DNA of 64,000 bases, from NCBI GenBank assembly GCA_944415425.1, contig CALYBP010000001.1, positions 23,934 to 87,933 of the forward strand. Direction: 5' to 3'. The notes below the pieces were generated by a model that did not search any database, was not told the origin of the DNA, and worked only from the letters and a program-made list of their open reading frames with translations. This DNA comes from an uncultured Ruminococcus sp. (lineage in GTDB: Bacteria; Bacillota; Clostridia; Oscillospirales; Acutalibacteraceae). The position numbers and the translations under genes were made by a program. The first letter of the stretch is position 1. Every line of letters begins with the position of its first letter. Below, piece after piece: positions 44,627 to 53,648 of this stretch.

Positions 44627-44660
44627 AAAAAGTCTGCCGGTTAAAGCAGACTTTTTTGTT
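44627..44660. terminator. Terminator between sigG and the convergent HAD gene
   Basis: AAAGTCTGC and GCAGACTTT pair around CGGTTAAA, then TTTTGTTTT. It overlaps the last codons of the HAD gene. Confidence 0.8.
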
Positions 44661-45480
44661 TTGTGTATTCGTTATAAAGCGTTTCGGAGACGGACATTTT
44701 TGTTATTATGTTTTTTACAGTTATATCAAGTCCCGAATTTTCGCTGTAATCGGCCGGGTAAATAAAATCGACCCTGTCTTTTTTCAGCAGCTCCTCAACC
44801 TTATTGTCTTTCTTTTGATAGACCGCTATTGAGTAACCGCCGTAGGCTTTCATCATTTTCATACACGGCACATCCGAAAGTCCGTCGCCTATGTAAATCA
44901 TATTGCAGAAAGGGACTCTTTTGCTGTCGTCGGGCATTGAACGGTTAAGGTCAATATCATTTGCCACATCAAGGACGCCCTTGTTAATTCTGTAAACAAA
45001 CTGCGTTTTATTGGTGTAATTAACATCGGTTTTCGGCCAAACGCCGTTGCCGTTTTCATCGTACAAAAATTCGCAGGCAAATATGCTCTTAAAATATTTA
45101 CTTATCGACGTTCCTTCAATAATTTCTTTCATACCCGATGAAATCACATAATGTTCAACCTGCATACCGTTTGTAAGACCGAATCGGGTTATCCTGTCAA
45201 ACCAACCCTCAACACCGTTAAAAAGCTCAACATTTTTGCCCATATCGACGAGCTTCTGCCTAAGTAACGGTATTTTTTTATCATTTGATATTTTAACCAT
45301 AGCGTACATATACGCTAAAATTGAGTCCATATGCTCATTTTTGCCGAGTGTGTTTGCGAACTGCCAAAATTCCTGCTCGGTCATTCCCAAGCTCGGAATA
45401 AAGCTGTATCCCTGCATATCCTTTGTGCAGAGAGTACGGTCAAAGTCATACATTATTGCAACAATAGGTAAATTATTCAT
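44641..45480 (-). CDS. HAD-family hydrolase (phosphoserine-phosphatase-like)
   Basis: A 279-residue protein. Motif I is MYDFDRTLCTKD near 10-21, motif II lies in VISSGMKEIIEG near 109, and motif IV is MIYIGDGLSDVPCM near 205. The Asp-x-Asp-x-Thr form of motif I and the large cap resemble phosphoserine-phosphatase-type HADs. Substrate unknown. It follows the cyclophilin gene on the minus strand by 41 bases with a GGAGAG RBS, so the two probably share a transcript. Confidence 0.85.
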   Translation of the reverse strand: MNNLPIVAIMYDFDRTLCTKDMQGYSFIPSLGMTEQEFWQFANTLGKNEHMDSILAYMYAMVKISNDKKIPLLRQKLVDMGKNVELFNGVEGWFDRITRFGLTNGMQVEHYVISSGMKEIIEGTSISKYFKSIFACEFLYDENGNGVWPKTDVNYTNKTQFVYRINKGVLDVANDIDLNRSMPDDSKRVPFCNMIYIGDGLSDVPCMKMMKAYGGYSIAVYQKKDNKVEELLKKDRVDFIYPADYSENSGLDITVKNIITKMSVSETLYNEYTKQKSLL

Positions 45481-45521
45481 TTACACACTCTCCAAAGTAA
45501 GTCAGAAAAAACAATTATATT

Positions 45522-46505
45522 TTATCTTTCCGAATAAGATGTTATCTCAACCGTTTCTATAATAACATTTTCGACGGGCTTTTCGTTTTCGTCGACCTCA
45601 ATATTTGCAATTTTGTCTATAACATCCATTCCGTCAAATACCTGCGCAAAAACTGTCTGCCCTCTGTCAACGGCGTTGTATGCACCGTCCAAATAAGGAT
45701 TGCCGCCGTATTTTTCATAAAGAGTCCTGACTTCTTCAGGAACGGTGTCGGTATTGTAGCAGTTATTTCCGTTTTGGTCAATAAAAGCCGAAAGCAGATC
45801 GGAATCCTTATAATTTGAAAGCTGAGTTTTTACCGTTTTCCACATATCCTCAAATCTTGACCAGCCGCCGTTTTTTTCAAACTGTTCGGCACTCGTTTGA
45901 TTAACAAAAAACTGGCTTCCGTTAGAGTCCTGCGAAGTGGTTGCCATAGAAACAGCTCCTCTTATGTTGAAAAGGCTGTCGCAAAATTCATCCTCAAAAT
46001 AAGTACCGTACGAGCTTGTACCGTTAGGCATATTTTCATCAGTTCCGCAATGTCCGCCTTGAACAATAAAATCTTTGACAACGCGGTGAAACGTGGTGTT
46101 GTCAAATTTGTTGTCTTTAGCGAGGTTGATAAAATTTGTAACTGCTTTCGGAGCCTGATTAGGGAAAAAGCGCATTTTAAAGTCACCGAGACTTGTGTGC
46201 ACAACAGCTATTGTGTCGCCTTCATCAGGCATATCAAGCTGAAATCCTACGGAATTCTCAGCGTCGTGATAAACATCGGGATTAATTCCGAGCTTTTCTG
46301 CGTCAATTCCAAGCAATTTTAGCGCATCTACCGCATTTGCCTCGTCTGCCGTGCTGTAATCAGACAAAGAAGCCGCCTTTGTCTGCTCTGTTTGAGAAGA
46401 GATTTTATTTTTGCTTTGACATCCGCAAAACGAAACGATCGAAGAAAGGCAAATCACTATGCATAACGACTTTGTCAGATTTCTCCTTAACTTATCAGTG
46501 TTCAT
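45522..46505 (-). CDS. Peptidyl-prolyl cis-trans isomerase lipoprotein (cyclophilin type)
   Basis: A 327-residue exported foldase. The signal ends in the lipobox SFCGC (Cys about 29). The cyclophilin domain (~95-325) shows FMRFFPNQAP-like and FHRVVKDFIVQGGHCGTDE, then SMATTSQDSNGSQFFVNQT with the active-site Gln/Phe, and FAQVFDGMDVIDKI. An insert of about 45 residues after SAEQFEKNGGW is longer than in minimal cyclophilins. It folds proteins outside the membrane. The ATG at 46505 follows AAAGGAAA. Confidence 0.92.
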   Translation of the reverse strand: MNTDKLRRNLTKSLCIVICLSSIVSFCGCQSKNKISSQTEQTKAASLSDYSTADEANAVDALKLLGIDAEKLGINPDVYHDAENSVGFQLDMPDEGDTIAVVHTSLGDFKMRFFPNQAPKAVTNFINLAKDNKFDNTTFHRVVKDFIVQGGHCGTDENMPNGTSSYGTYFEDEFCDSLFNIRGAVSMATTSQDSNGSQFFVNQTSAEQFEKNGGWSRFEDMWKTVKTQLSNYKDSDLLSAFIDQNGNNCYNTDTVPEEVRTLYEKYGGNPYLDGAYNAVDRGQTVFAQVFDGMDVIDKIANIEVDENEKPVENVIIETVEITSYSER

Positions 46506-46547
46506 AATATATTTCCTTTCGGGATTATCTATAAAACACACACCTGT

Positions 46548-46576
46548 ATTTTATCATAAATTCAGCATAAATGCAA
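46548..46576 (-). promoter_or_regulatory. Sigma-A promoter of the cyclophilin gene
   Basis: On the minus strand: TTGCAT (46571-46576), a 17-base spacer, TAAAAT (46548-46553) with TGA before it. Confidence 0.72.
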
Positions 46577-46688
46577 GTTGGTGGCATTTTTGAGAATGTG
46601 CTTATTTTTTAGCAAGGTAATAAGTTGTGCCGATTTTTCATATGTTTATTTGTAAGCAATTATTACCTAATATAACGGAGGTTTTAAA

Positions 46689-47609
46689 ATGTCAGAATAT
46701 TTACCGGAGGGAAAGCTTATTTTAACGCAGGAGAATCAAAATATAGTTCATTCTCCTCAGTTATTAAATGAGGCTTTAGCAGAACAGAAAATACTTGAAG
46801 CAAGAGCTTATATGTGCGACTCGAATCACAATTTAATTGTTGACCTCGGCACAATGAAAGGTATAATCCCCCGTGAGGAGGGGGCGATAGGTATTAAGGA
46901 GGGCACGGTCAGGGACATCGCGGTTATTTCAAGGGTCAACCGACCCGTATGTTTTATTGTCAAGGGGTTTGAAACAAACGAAAAAGGTGAAAAATACGCT
47001 GTACTTTCAAGGGAACAGGCTCAGAAAAGATGCCTTGAAAACTATATTTCAAAGCTCAGGTGCGGAGACGTTGTTGACGCAAAAATAACTCACCTTGAAA
47101 ATTTCGGCGCATTTGCGGACATAGGCTGCGGAATAGTTGCGCTTATGCCTATCGACACTATATCGGTTTCAAGAATCGAGCATCCGAAGGAACGCTTTAC
47201 AGTAGGTATGGATATACGCGCTATTATTAAGTCGATAGAAAACGGTCGAATAAGCCTGAGCCACAAGGAGCTTTTGGGGACATGGGAAGAAAATGCGAAA
47301 AAATTTTCAGCGGGAGAAACCGTGTCGGGCGTTGTAAGGAGCGTAGAAAACTACGGTGCTTTTGTCGAGCTTTCGCCTAATCTTGCCGGACTTGCGGAGT
47401 GCAAAGAGGGTGTAAAAGCAGGTCAGCAGGCAAGCGTGTATATAAAAAGCATTATCCCTGAAAAAATGAAAATCAAGCTGATTATCATTGATACCTTTGA
47501 TTATAAATACAATCCGCAAAAGCCCCGGTATTACTATAACGGGAATCATATTGATAAATTCATATATTCTCCCGATAACTGCCCAAAGCATATTGAAACG
47601 GTTTTTTAA
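46689..47609 (+). CDS. S1 RNA-binding domain protein (short S1-like)
   Basis: A 306-residue protein with about three OB/S1 repeats: a degenerate one near 30-110 and two clear ones (VVDAKITHLENFGAFADIGCGIVALMP near 122-148 and VSGVVRSVENYGAFVELSPNLAGL near 213-236). It is shorter than the 4-6 domain ribosomal S1 and lacks the long tail. Such short forms occur in Clostridia and may help ribosomes load mRNA or regulate transcripts. The RBS is ACGGAGG. It is probably co-transcribed with rmuC 60 bases downstream. Confidence 0.85.
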   Translation: MSEYLPEGKLILTQENQNIVHSPQLLNEALAEQKILEARAYMCDSNHNLIVDLGTMKGIIPREEGAIGIKEGTVRDIAVISRVNRPVCFIVKGFETNEKGEKYAVLSREQAQKRCLENYISKLRCGDVVDAKITHLENFGAFADIGCGIVALMPIDTISVSRIEHPKERFTVGMDIRAIIKSIENGRISLSHKELLGTWEENAKKFSAGETVSGVVRSVENYGAFVELSPNLAGLAECKEGVKAGQQASVYIKSIIPEKMKIKLIIIDTFDYKYNPQKPRYYYNGNHIDKFIYSPDNCPKHIETVF

Positions 47610-47669
47610 GTTGACAAGAAATTGCTCCGATGTTATGATTAAAACAGCAAATCAAAAGAGGAGTAATTT

Positions 47670-48932
47670 ATGGATATTGCCGATATTATATTAATAGTTT
47701 TATGTTTTGCACTGCTTTGCATAGGGGTGGTTACTGTCGCCCTCGTTTTTAAACTCAAAGGCAGCGCAGGTAAGCAGGATTTGACTTGTGAAGATGTTTC
47801 AGCCATAGTCAGAAAAGAAGTCGGAAATCAAATGAGCGTACAGCGTCAGGAAATATCAGTCCAGATTCAAAGCACGGTAAAAAATATGGGGGATATGATT
47901 TCCGCAAGTCAGACAGAAAAGATGTCGCAGCTTGAGGAGAGGATAAAAACCTTTTCGCTTGAAAATGAACAAAAACTTGAAAACATACGCCGCTCTGTTG
48001 AAAAACGTATTGAATATCTTCAAAACGATAATAACCGTCAGCTTGAAAAAATGAGGGAAACTGTTGACGAGAAGCTGCAAAAGACCTTGGAAGAAAAAAT
48101 GAACAAGTCGTTTTCGCTTGTAAACGAGCGCTTGGAGCAGGTGTATAAAGGACTCGGCGAAATGCAAAGCCTTGCGGTCGGTGTTGGGGACTTAAAGAAA
48201 GTTTTGTCTAATGTAAAAACAAGAGGCATACTCGGCGAAATTCAGCTGGGCAGCATTTTGTCGGAGATACTTTCACCCGAACAGTACGATGAAAATGTGG
48301 CGACCAAAAAGGGCTCAAAAAATGTAGTTGAGTTTGCAATAAAGCTTCCGTCAGATGATGACAGTTTTATTTATCTTCCCATAGACTCAAAATTTCCCGG
48401 TGATACATATGCGGCGCTTCGTGATGCGATTGAAAAGGGTGATAAATCTGAAATTGACGCTGCATCAAAAAACCTTGTCGCCACAATAAAAAGCGAGGCT
48501 AAGGATATTCGCGACAAGTATATTGATCCTCCCAACACTACGGAGTTTGCAATTATGTTTTTGCCGTTTGAGGGGCTTTACAGCGAGGTTGTAAACAGGG
48601 GATTGGTTGAAATACTCCAGCGTGATTACAAGGTCAATATTGCAGGCCCCAGCACCATGGCGGCGCTGCTCAATTCGCTTCAGATGGGATTTAAGACTCT
48701 TGCAGTTCAAAAAAGAAGCGCTGAGGTTTGGGAAGTATTGGGCTCTGTCAAGCAGGAGTTTGACAAATTTAACGATGTTCTTGTACTTACTCAGCAAAGA
48801 CTTGATCAGGCGAACAAGGAGCTTGATAAGCTCGTCGGAGTTAGAACAAGGCAGATTCAGCGAAAGCTTAAGAATATTCAGTCGCCTGTTTCGCAAATTT
48901 CTGCATTTTCCGATTTTGAAGATGACGAATAA
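47670..48932 (+). CDS. rmuC: DNA recombination protein RmuC
   Basis: A 420-residue protein. One N-terminal membrane helix (about 5-27) is followed by a long coiled coil (about 40-165) and the RmuC nuclease-like domain (about 170-390) with TRGILGEIQLGSIL, PIDSKFPGD and FLPFEGLYSEV. It limits inversions at short inverted repeats in E. coli. The RBS is GAGGAG. A convergent terminator follows. Confidence 0.93.
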   Translation: MDIADIILIVLCFALLCIGVVTVALVFKLKGSAGKQDLTCEDVSAIVRKEVGNQMSVQRQEISVQIQSTVKNMGDMISASQTEKMSQLEERIKTFSLENEQKLENIRRSVEKRIEYLQNDNNRQLEKMRETVDEKLQKTLEEKMNKSFSLVNERLEQVYKGLGEMQSLAVGVGDLKKVLSNVKTRGILGEIQLGSILSEILSPEQYDENVATKKGSKNVVEFAIKLPSDDDSFIYLPIDSKFPGDTYAALRDAIEKGDKSEIDAASKNLVATIKSEAKDIRDKYIDPPNTTEFAIMFLPFEGLYSEVVNRGLVEILQRDYKVNIAGPSTMAALLNSLQMGFKTLAVQKRSAEVWEVLGSVKQEFDKFNDVLVLTQQRLDQANKELDKLVGVRTRQIQRKLKNIQSPVSQISAFSDFEDDE

Positions 48933-48962
48933 TTCACAGATTTTTCTTTAGTTGAATAATAC

Positions 48963-49009
48963 AGCAAAAAATAAACCTGACGTCGGATTCCGAAGTCAGG
49001 TTTTTGCTA
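48963..49009. terminator. Bidirectional terminator between rmuC and the 49018 gene
   Basis: AGCAAAAA...AACCTGAC pairs with GTCAGGTTTTTGCT, a long stem with A/T flanks that works both ways. Confidence 0.88.
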
Positions 49010-49017
49010 TTATGTGA

Positions 49018-49323
49018 TCAAATTTTGTTTGCCAAAGCTCTTTCAAGCCAAATATCAGCTATGTCCATGGCAAGGAACAGTCCGTTTTTTTCACTTGATT
49101 TAACAAGCTGTTTTCTCGGTGAAAGATACGGGTCGGTAGCCATAAGCTGTACGGTAACTTTGTCGGGAAGTTCGTTTCCGTTTACTTCTTTTTTTGATTT
49201 AATATGAAGTCTTATAACATAGGATTCTTCCATACTTCCGTAATAAATCTCATCACCGCAGCGAACAAGCGGTCTGCCCTTATAGGTGGAAAATTCCGTG
49301 TTTTGTTTATTTGTATCTGCCAC
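49018..49323 (-). CDS. Conserved hypothetical protein next to IreB
   Basis: A 101-residue protein I cannot assign to a family. It is soluble and mostly beta-rich: FSTYKGRPLVRCGDEIYYG, then VIRLHIKSKKEV and VTVQLMATDP, ending in an amphipathic helix DIADIWLERALANKI. A GTG start at 49323 is preferred because it sits nine bases after AAAGG; the ATG at 49332 abuts that RBS. It follows ireB by 15 bases and is probably co-translated. Confidence 0.65.
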   Translation of the reverse strand: MADTNKQNTEFSTYKGRPLVRCGDEIYYGSMEESYVIRLHIKSKKEVNGNELPDKVTVQLMATDPYLSPRKQLVKSSEKNGLFLAMDIADIWLERALANKI

Positions 49324-49338
49324 AAGGCTCATCCTTTC

Positions 49339-49584
49339 TTAAACATTGAGGTATGACTTAACCAGTGCTTCAAGTAAGTCGTCACGGTCAATTTTGCTGA
49401 TGATATTACGGGCATTGTTATAAGTTGTAATATATGTGGGGTCCTCGCTGAGAATATAACCCACTATTTGATTTATCGGATTATATCCCTTTTGTCTTAA
49501 CGCATCATAAACAACAGTTAGGCTCGTTTTGATTTGGTCGTCTTTTTCTTCTCCAAGAGAGAAAATCATTGTCTTATCCAACAT
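49339..49584 (-). CDS. ireB: IreB family regulatory phosphoprotein
   Basis: An 81-residue protein with the family start LDKTMIFSLGEE and the body YDALRQKGYNPINQIVGYILSEDPTYITTYNNARN. In enterococci IreB is phosphorylated by the PASTA kinase IreK and affects cephalosporin resistance. The usual neighbours alaS and ruvX are not adjacent here; a conserved hypothetical gene follows instead. RBS GGAGGTG. Confidence 0.93.
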   Translation of the reverse strand: MLDKTMIFSLGEEKDDQIKTSLTVVYDALRQKGYNPINQIVGYILSEDPTYITTYNNARNIISKIDRDDLLEALVKSYLNV

Positions 49585-49683
49585 ACTGAAACACCTCCTA
49601 TTCGTCTATTATAATATATATGTACAAAAATATCAAGCAGTTTAGCAACAAAATAAAACTAAATTACTGCTCCGCAAAATAAT

Positions 49684-49711
49684 AAAGCGGGACAAAATGC
49701 CCCGCTTTGTT
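49684..49711 (-). terminator. Terminator of pheST
   Basis: AAAGCGGG and CCCGCTTT pair around an 8-9 base loop, with a T-rich tail on the minus strand. Confidence 0.82.
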
Positions 49712-49756
49712 AGAATATTAGATTACCATTGTTTCGTTTTTAAAAATCAGACATTT

Positions 49757-52129
49757 TTATGCGTTCCTTAGCTTTACTCCGATGGTTTCCAGCTTTGAAA
49801 GAATGCTGTCAATAATCTCTTGAACTTCGCTTGATGATAGAGTTCTCTCGTTTGACGAAAATTCAAATCTTACTGTTATGCTGTGAACGGTATCTGTATC
49901 ATAGGTATCCACTATCTTAGTGCTTTTAAGTATTTTTCCGCCCAATTCGTTCCAACATTTTGAAAGGCTTTCAAAGAAAACTCCGTTCGGAATTTCAAGG
50001 CTTAAGTCGTAGTCCATTGTCGGGAATTTTGACGGCTCCTCATATACAATAGCATTGCTTTGAGCCTGTGTAAATTTCTCAACATCAATTTCAGCGAATA
50101 CAATGCTTGCCTTTTTGTCGATTTTTTTGCTGACAACGGGATGAACTATTCCTATTTTTCCTATCTCAGTATCTCCGATAAGAACTGTATTAAGGTTAAC
50201 AGGATGTTCATAGCTGTGCGTCGGCTCCGCCTTTTTAAACGACAGCGTATTGTGCTTAATATCGTTTGTAATTACAGAAAGCATATCCCTGAGTTCAAAA
50301 TACAAAGTTTTTATATCCTTTGTCTTGCTGAAAAGTGTAACTGCAAGCATCTTGTTTTCATTGCAAAGGTTATTTTTGTCAACACCGTTTACAACGCGTC
50401 CGATTTCAAAAACACCGAAGTCTGTTGAATACGAGGTGTTTGACTTAACCTGACAAAGCTGTGTGGGGATAATTGATTTTCTTATGGTTTCTATGTTGGG
50501 GTTCGTGGCGTTTGCAAGCTTTATGTTACTCTCAACAGGAATGTTGATTGCCTTTTGCTCATCGCTGTATGCCCATACATATGAATGAAGCTCGTGAAGA
50601 TTATACTTTTTAACGAGAATATCCTTTATTTTATCCTCATTTGATTTGACAGCTTCAACTCTTACGGGATAAAGGGGAGAGCGGGTTGTGTTTACATCAA
50701 AGTTGTCATAGCCGTATATTCTTGTAATTTCTTCAATAATATCGGCTTTGAGCGTAACGTCTTTTGTGGCTCTCCAGGATGGAACAACAACGGAAAATCT
50801 GTCATCTTCAAGTGATACTTTAAAGCCGAGGCTTGTAAGTGTATTTACGATTGTATCGTTGTCTATTTCAATTCCGGTGTAGCGGTCGACAAAGCTCTTG
50901 TCAAAATCAAGGGTAATTGTTTCATAGTGAAAAGCGTATTCGTCTGTAAGTGATGAAACAACCTTAATATCCTTGTCGTATTTTTTAAGCAGATATAAAA
51001 ATCTTGCAATCGCCGTATCTGCCATTTCGGGGTCAAGGCACTTTTCGTAACGCATTGAAGCGTCGGTACGGTGAGCGAGGCGCACGGTGGATTTTCTTAT
51101 TGATACTGCGTTAAATGTAGCGGATTCAAGCGTAAGAGTTGTTGTGTCGTCTACAATTTCCGAATCAAGACCGCCCATTATTCCCGCAATGGCAACAGGG
51201 GTGTCGCCGTTGCAAATCATAAGTGTGTTTTCGTCGATGCTTCTGTCAACTCCGTCAAGTGTGCGGAAAACAAACGGCTTATCAAAGCGTTTGATTCTGA
51301 TTTTTTCAACCTTGCGTGAGTCAAAGGCGTGCATCGGCTGACCCATTTCAAGCATAAGGTAGTTTGTGAGGTCGGCAAGGAAGTTAATCGCTCTCATACC
51401 GCAGTAATAAAGCCTGATTCTCATATTGACGGGGCTTATGCTTCTGTTGATATTTTCAACCTGAAGACAGCTGTAACGCTGACAAAGACTGTCCTCGATT
51501 TTCATATCAACCTTAGCGAGATTATCGTATGCCTTTAAATCATCAACCTCAAGCGGCTTTAATTCTCTTCCCGCAAGAGCCGCAAATTCTCTTGCTATAC
51601 CGTAATGGCCCCACAGGTCGGGACGGTTTGTGAGCGACTTGTTATCAACCTCGAATACAATGTCTTCAATTTGATAAAGTTCTTTTAAGTCGGTGCCGTT
51701 TGCAACATCATCGAAAATTTCCATAATTCCCGAATTATCGTCCGAAATTCCGATTTCAGCCTCGCTGCAGCACATTCCGTTTGAAACATAGCCTGCAAGC
51801 GGTCGGGGAGAAATAGTAATGTCGCCGATTTTTGCACCTACTTTTGCAAAAGCTGTTTTCATACCCACTCTTACATTAGGAGCGCCGCACACAACATCCG
51901 TAAGCTCTTTTTCGCCTGCGTCAACCTTTAAGAGATGCAGTTTTTTTGATTCGGGATGATTTTCAACCGATTTAATTTCGGCAACAACGATTCCGCTTAC
52001 ATCGGAACCCTTATGCAAAATATCGTTTTCTACCTCTGCGGTTGAAAGCGAAAACTTGCGGATAAGCTCAAGTTTGTCAAGACCGCTGAGGTCAACAAAA
52101 TCTTCAATCCAGTTCATTGATAAAAACAT
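49757..52129 (-). CDS. pheT: Phenylalanyl-tRNA synthetase beta subunit
   Basis: A 790-residue subunit. The N-terminal tRNA-binding (OB) domain (~40-150) contains LHLLKVDAGEKELTDVVCGAPNV. B3/B4 editing regions follow (VENINRSISPVNMRIRLY, GQPMHAFDSRKVEK), then B5 (~400-470) and a C-terminal ferredoxin-fold anticodon-binding domain (~695-790, KFPTMDYDLSLEIP). The tetramer with PheS charges tRNA-Phe. It lies 14 bases downstream of pheS, sharing the T-box control. Confidence 0.96.
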   Translation of the reverse strand: MFLSMNWIEDFVDLSGLDKLELIRKFSLSTAEVENDILHKGSDVSGIVVAEIKSVENHPESKKLHLLKVDAGEKELTDVVCGAPNVRVGMKTAFAKVGAKIGDITISPRPLAGYVSNGMCCSEAEIGISDDNSGIMEIFDDVANGTDLKELYQIEDIVFEVDNKSLTNRPDLWGHYGIAREFAALAGRELKPLEVDDLKAYDNLAKVDMKIEDSLCQRYSCLQVENINRSISPVNMRIRLYYCGMRAINFLADLTNYLMLEMGQPMHAFDSRKVEKIRIKRFDKPFVFRTLDGVDRSIDENTLMICNGDTPVAIAGIMGGLDSEIVDDTTTLTLESATFNAVSIRKSTVRLAHRTDASMRYEKCLDPEMADTAIARFLYLLKKYDKDIKVVSSLTDEYAFHYETITLDFDKSFVDRYTGIEIDNDTIVNTLTSLGFKVSLEDDRFSVVVPSWRATKDVTLKADIIEEITRIYGYDNFDVNTTRSPLYPVRVEAVKSNEDKIKDILVKKYNLHELHSYVWAYSDEQKAINIPVESNIKLANATNPNIETIRKSIIPTQLCQVKSNTSYSTDFGVFEIGRVVNGVDKNNLCNENKMLAVTLFSKTKDIKTLYFELRDMLSVITNDIKHNTLSFKKAEPTHSYEHPVNLNTVLIGDTEIGKIGIVHPVVSKKIDKKASIVFAEIDVEKFTQAQSNAIVYEEPSKFPTMDYDLSLEIPNGVFFESLSKCWNELGGKILKSTKIVDTYDTDTVHSITVRFEFSSNERTLSSSEVQEIIDSILSKLETIGVKLRNA

Positions 52130-52143
52130 ATTAGTTCCCCTCC

Positions 52144-53193
52144 TTATTCATCGTCGGTAAACTGCGAAAGTGATTTAAGGTTTCCGCTGTTCAAATCTCT
52201 TATATCCTTGATTCCGTATTTCATCATAGCAAGTCTTGTAAGACCGAGTCCGAAAGCAAATCCCGTGTACTTTTCCGGGTCTATTCCGCCCTCTTTTAAA
52301 ACATTGGGGTGAATCATTCCGCATGGACAAAGCTCAAGCCAGCCGCTGTGCTTGCAGGACGGACAGCCCTCTCCTCCGCAGATAAGACAGCTTATATCAA
52401 GCTCAAATCCCGGCTCCACAAACGGGAAAAATCCCGGTCTCAAGCGCACCTTTATGTCCTTTCTGAAAACTTCGGAAAGCATTGTTTTCATAAAGAAAAT
52501 AAGGTTTGAGATTGATATATCTTTGTCAACCATAACTCCCTCCATCTGGAAGAAGGTGTTTTCGTGACAAGCGTCGGTTGCTTCGTTCCTAAAGCATCTT
52601 CCGGGGAAAATAGCTTTGATAGGCACTCCGTTTTCAATGAGATTTTTGCCGTATTTTTTAAGTATTGCATTTTGTGCGGCAGAAGTCTGAGATTTTAAAA
52701 GTTGTCCGTTTTCAAGGTAATATGTGTCCTGCATATCACGGGCGGGGTGATGCTTTGGAATGTTAAGCGACTCAAAGCACTCATAATCGGTAACAACCTC
52801 GGGATAATCTTCCACGGTAAAGCCCATCGACTTGAAGATTGTTTCGCACTGACGCTGAACAAGTGTGATAGGGTGATATGAGCCCCTTGAAAGATCGGCG
52901 GGAGTTGTCACGTCAAACTGAGGCATTGATGATATTTCACGCTCAATCTCTTTGTTTTTTAGTTCCTCTGTTTTTTCTTCGATTTTTTCCGCCGCATAGT
53001 TTTTGAGCTTGTTTACTTCGGCTCCGAATGTTTTTCTTTCCTCTGCGGAAAGATCCTTCATTCCCTTCAACAAAGCCGTAATACTGCCTTTTTTGCCTAA
53101 ATATGCGACCCTGATTTCCTCAAGCTCGGCAAGACTTTCTGTTTGTGAAAGTTTTTGTGTAATTTCTTCTTTCAAAATTGCTGTTTTGTCCAT
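52144..53193 (-). CDS. pheS: Phenylalanyl-tRNA synthetase alpha subunit
   Basis: A class II catalytic subunit of 349 residues. An N-terminal coiled coil (~1-85) leads to the catalytic core with HPARDMQDTYYLENG, motif 2 around FPGRCFRNEATDACHENTFFQMEG, and motif 3 GFAFGLGLTRLAMMKYGI. A Cys pair-rich insert CLICGGEGCPSCKHSGW is like those seen in many PheS. The RBS CGGAGGTATTT sits after the T-box terminator. Confidence 0.96.
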   Translation of the reverse strand: MDKTAILKEEITQKLSQTESLAELEEIRVAYLGKKGSITALLKGMKDLSAEERKTFGAEVNKLKNYAAEKIEEKTEELKNKEIEREISSMPQFDVTTPADLSRGSYHPITLVQRQCETIFKSMGFTVEDYPEVVTDYECFESLNIPKHHPARDMQDTYYLENGQLLKSQTSAAQNAILKKYGKNLIENGVPIKAIFPGRCFRNEATDACHENTFFQMEGVMVDKDISISNLIFFMKTMLSEVFRKDIKVRLRPGFFPFVEPGFELDISCLICGGEGCPSCKHSGWLELCPCGMIHPNVLKEGGIDPEKYTGFAFGLGLTRLAMMKYGIKDIRDLNSGNLKSLSQFTDDE

Positions 53194-53220
53194 AAATACC
53201 TCCGTTTGATAAAATAAAAA

Positions 53221-53470
53221 GCCCCTGCGTAAATTCTACGCAGGGACGAAATAATCCGCGGTACCACCCTGATTTTTGCATCAATAAGAAGCAAACACTT
53301 CCTTGACCTGTAACGGAGTCAGCCGTTGAAGCCTAATACAATTTCAGCCCCACCGCTCGGGAGCGAACTTCACATCCAAACGACCGTAATGCGCTTTCAG
53401 CCGAGGCGCAAATTCTCTGAAACGGCTTTAGTCGAACGATACTTTCTCCGTCATCGCGTTATCTAAATGC
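53221..53470 (-). promoter_or_regulatory. T-box riboswitch (Phe) controlling pheST
   Basis: On the minus strand, the leader contains a Stem I region starting GATGACGGAGAAAGTA and the invariant T-box GGGTGGTACCGCGG (53256-53269). A terminator follows: TCCCTGCGTA pairs with TACGCAGGGG (53221-53245) ahead of CTTTTTATTTT. A likely specifier TTC (Phe) lies at complement 53365-53367 in GAAGTTCGC. Uncharged tRNA-Phe would favour the antiterminator. The class is certain; the specifier placement is by eye. Confidence 0.92.
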
Positions 53471-53471
53471 T

Positions 53472-53500
53472 ATGATAACATTTTTTCGCGAAATTTTCAA
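53472..53500 (-). promoter_or_regulatory. Sigma-A promoter of pheST
   Basis: On the minus strand: TTGAAA (53495-53500), a 17-base spacer, TATCAT (53472-53477) with TGT before it. Confidence 0.75.
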
Positions 53501-53573
53501 GGGTTTTGTAAAATAATTTGATTTACAAAATAAATTTTCAGTAAAATTTTTGTTACTTTTCGCAAATATTATA

Positions 53574-53602
53574 TTGACTTTGCCGTTATAATATATTATT
53601 AT
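53574..53602 (+). promoter_or_regulatory. Sigma-A promoter of the GntR-ABC operon
   Basis: TTGACT (53574-53579), a 17-base spacer, TATTAT (53597-53602). The stretch 53501-53573, between the two divergent promoters, is very AT-rich with nothing else evident. Confidence 0.7.
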
Positions 53603-53608
53603 AATAAT

Positions 53609-53627
53609 GTACTAATGTTATTAATAC
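53609..53627. promoter_or_regulatory. Putative GntR operator
   Basis: GTACTAAT-GTT-ATTAATAC is a 19-base near-palindrome (seven of eight arm positions pair) lying just downstream of the -10. Sites with GTA...TAC ends are known for YtrA-type GntR repressors, so autoregulation is likely. Confidence 0.55.
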
Positions 53628-53648
53628 AATATAAAAGGAGGCTAAACT

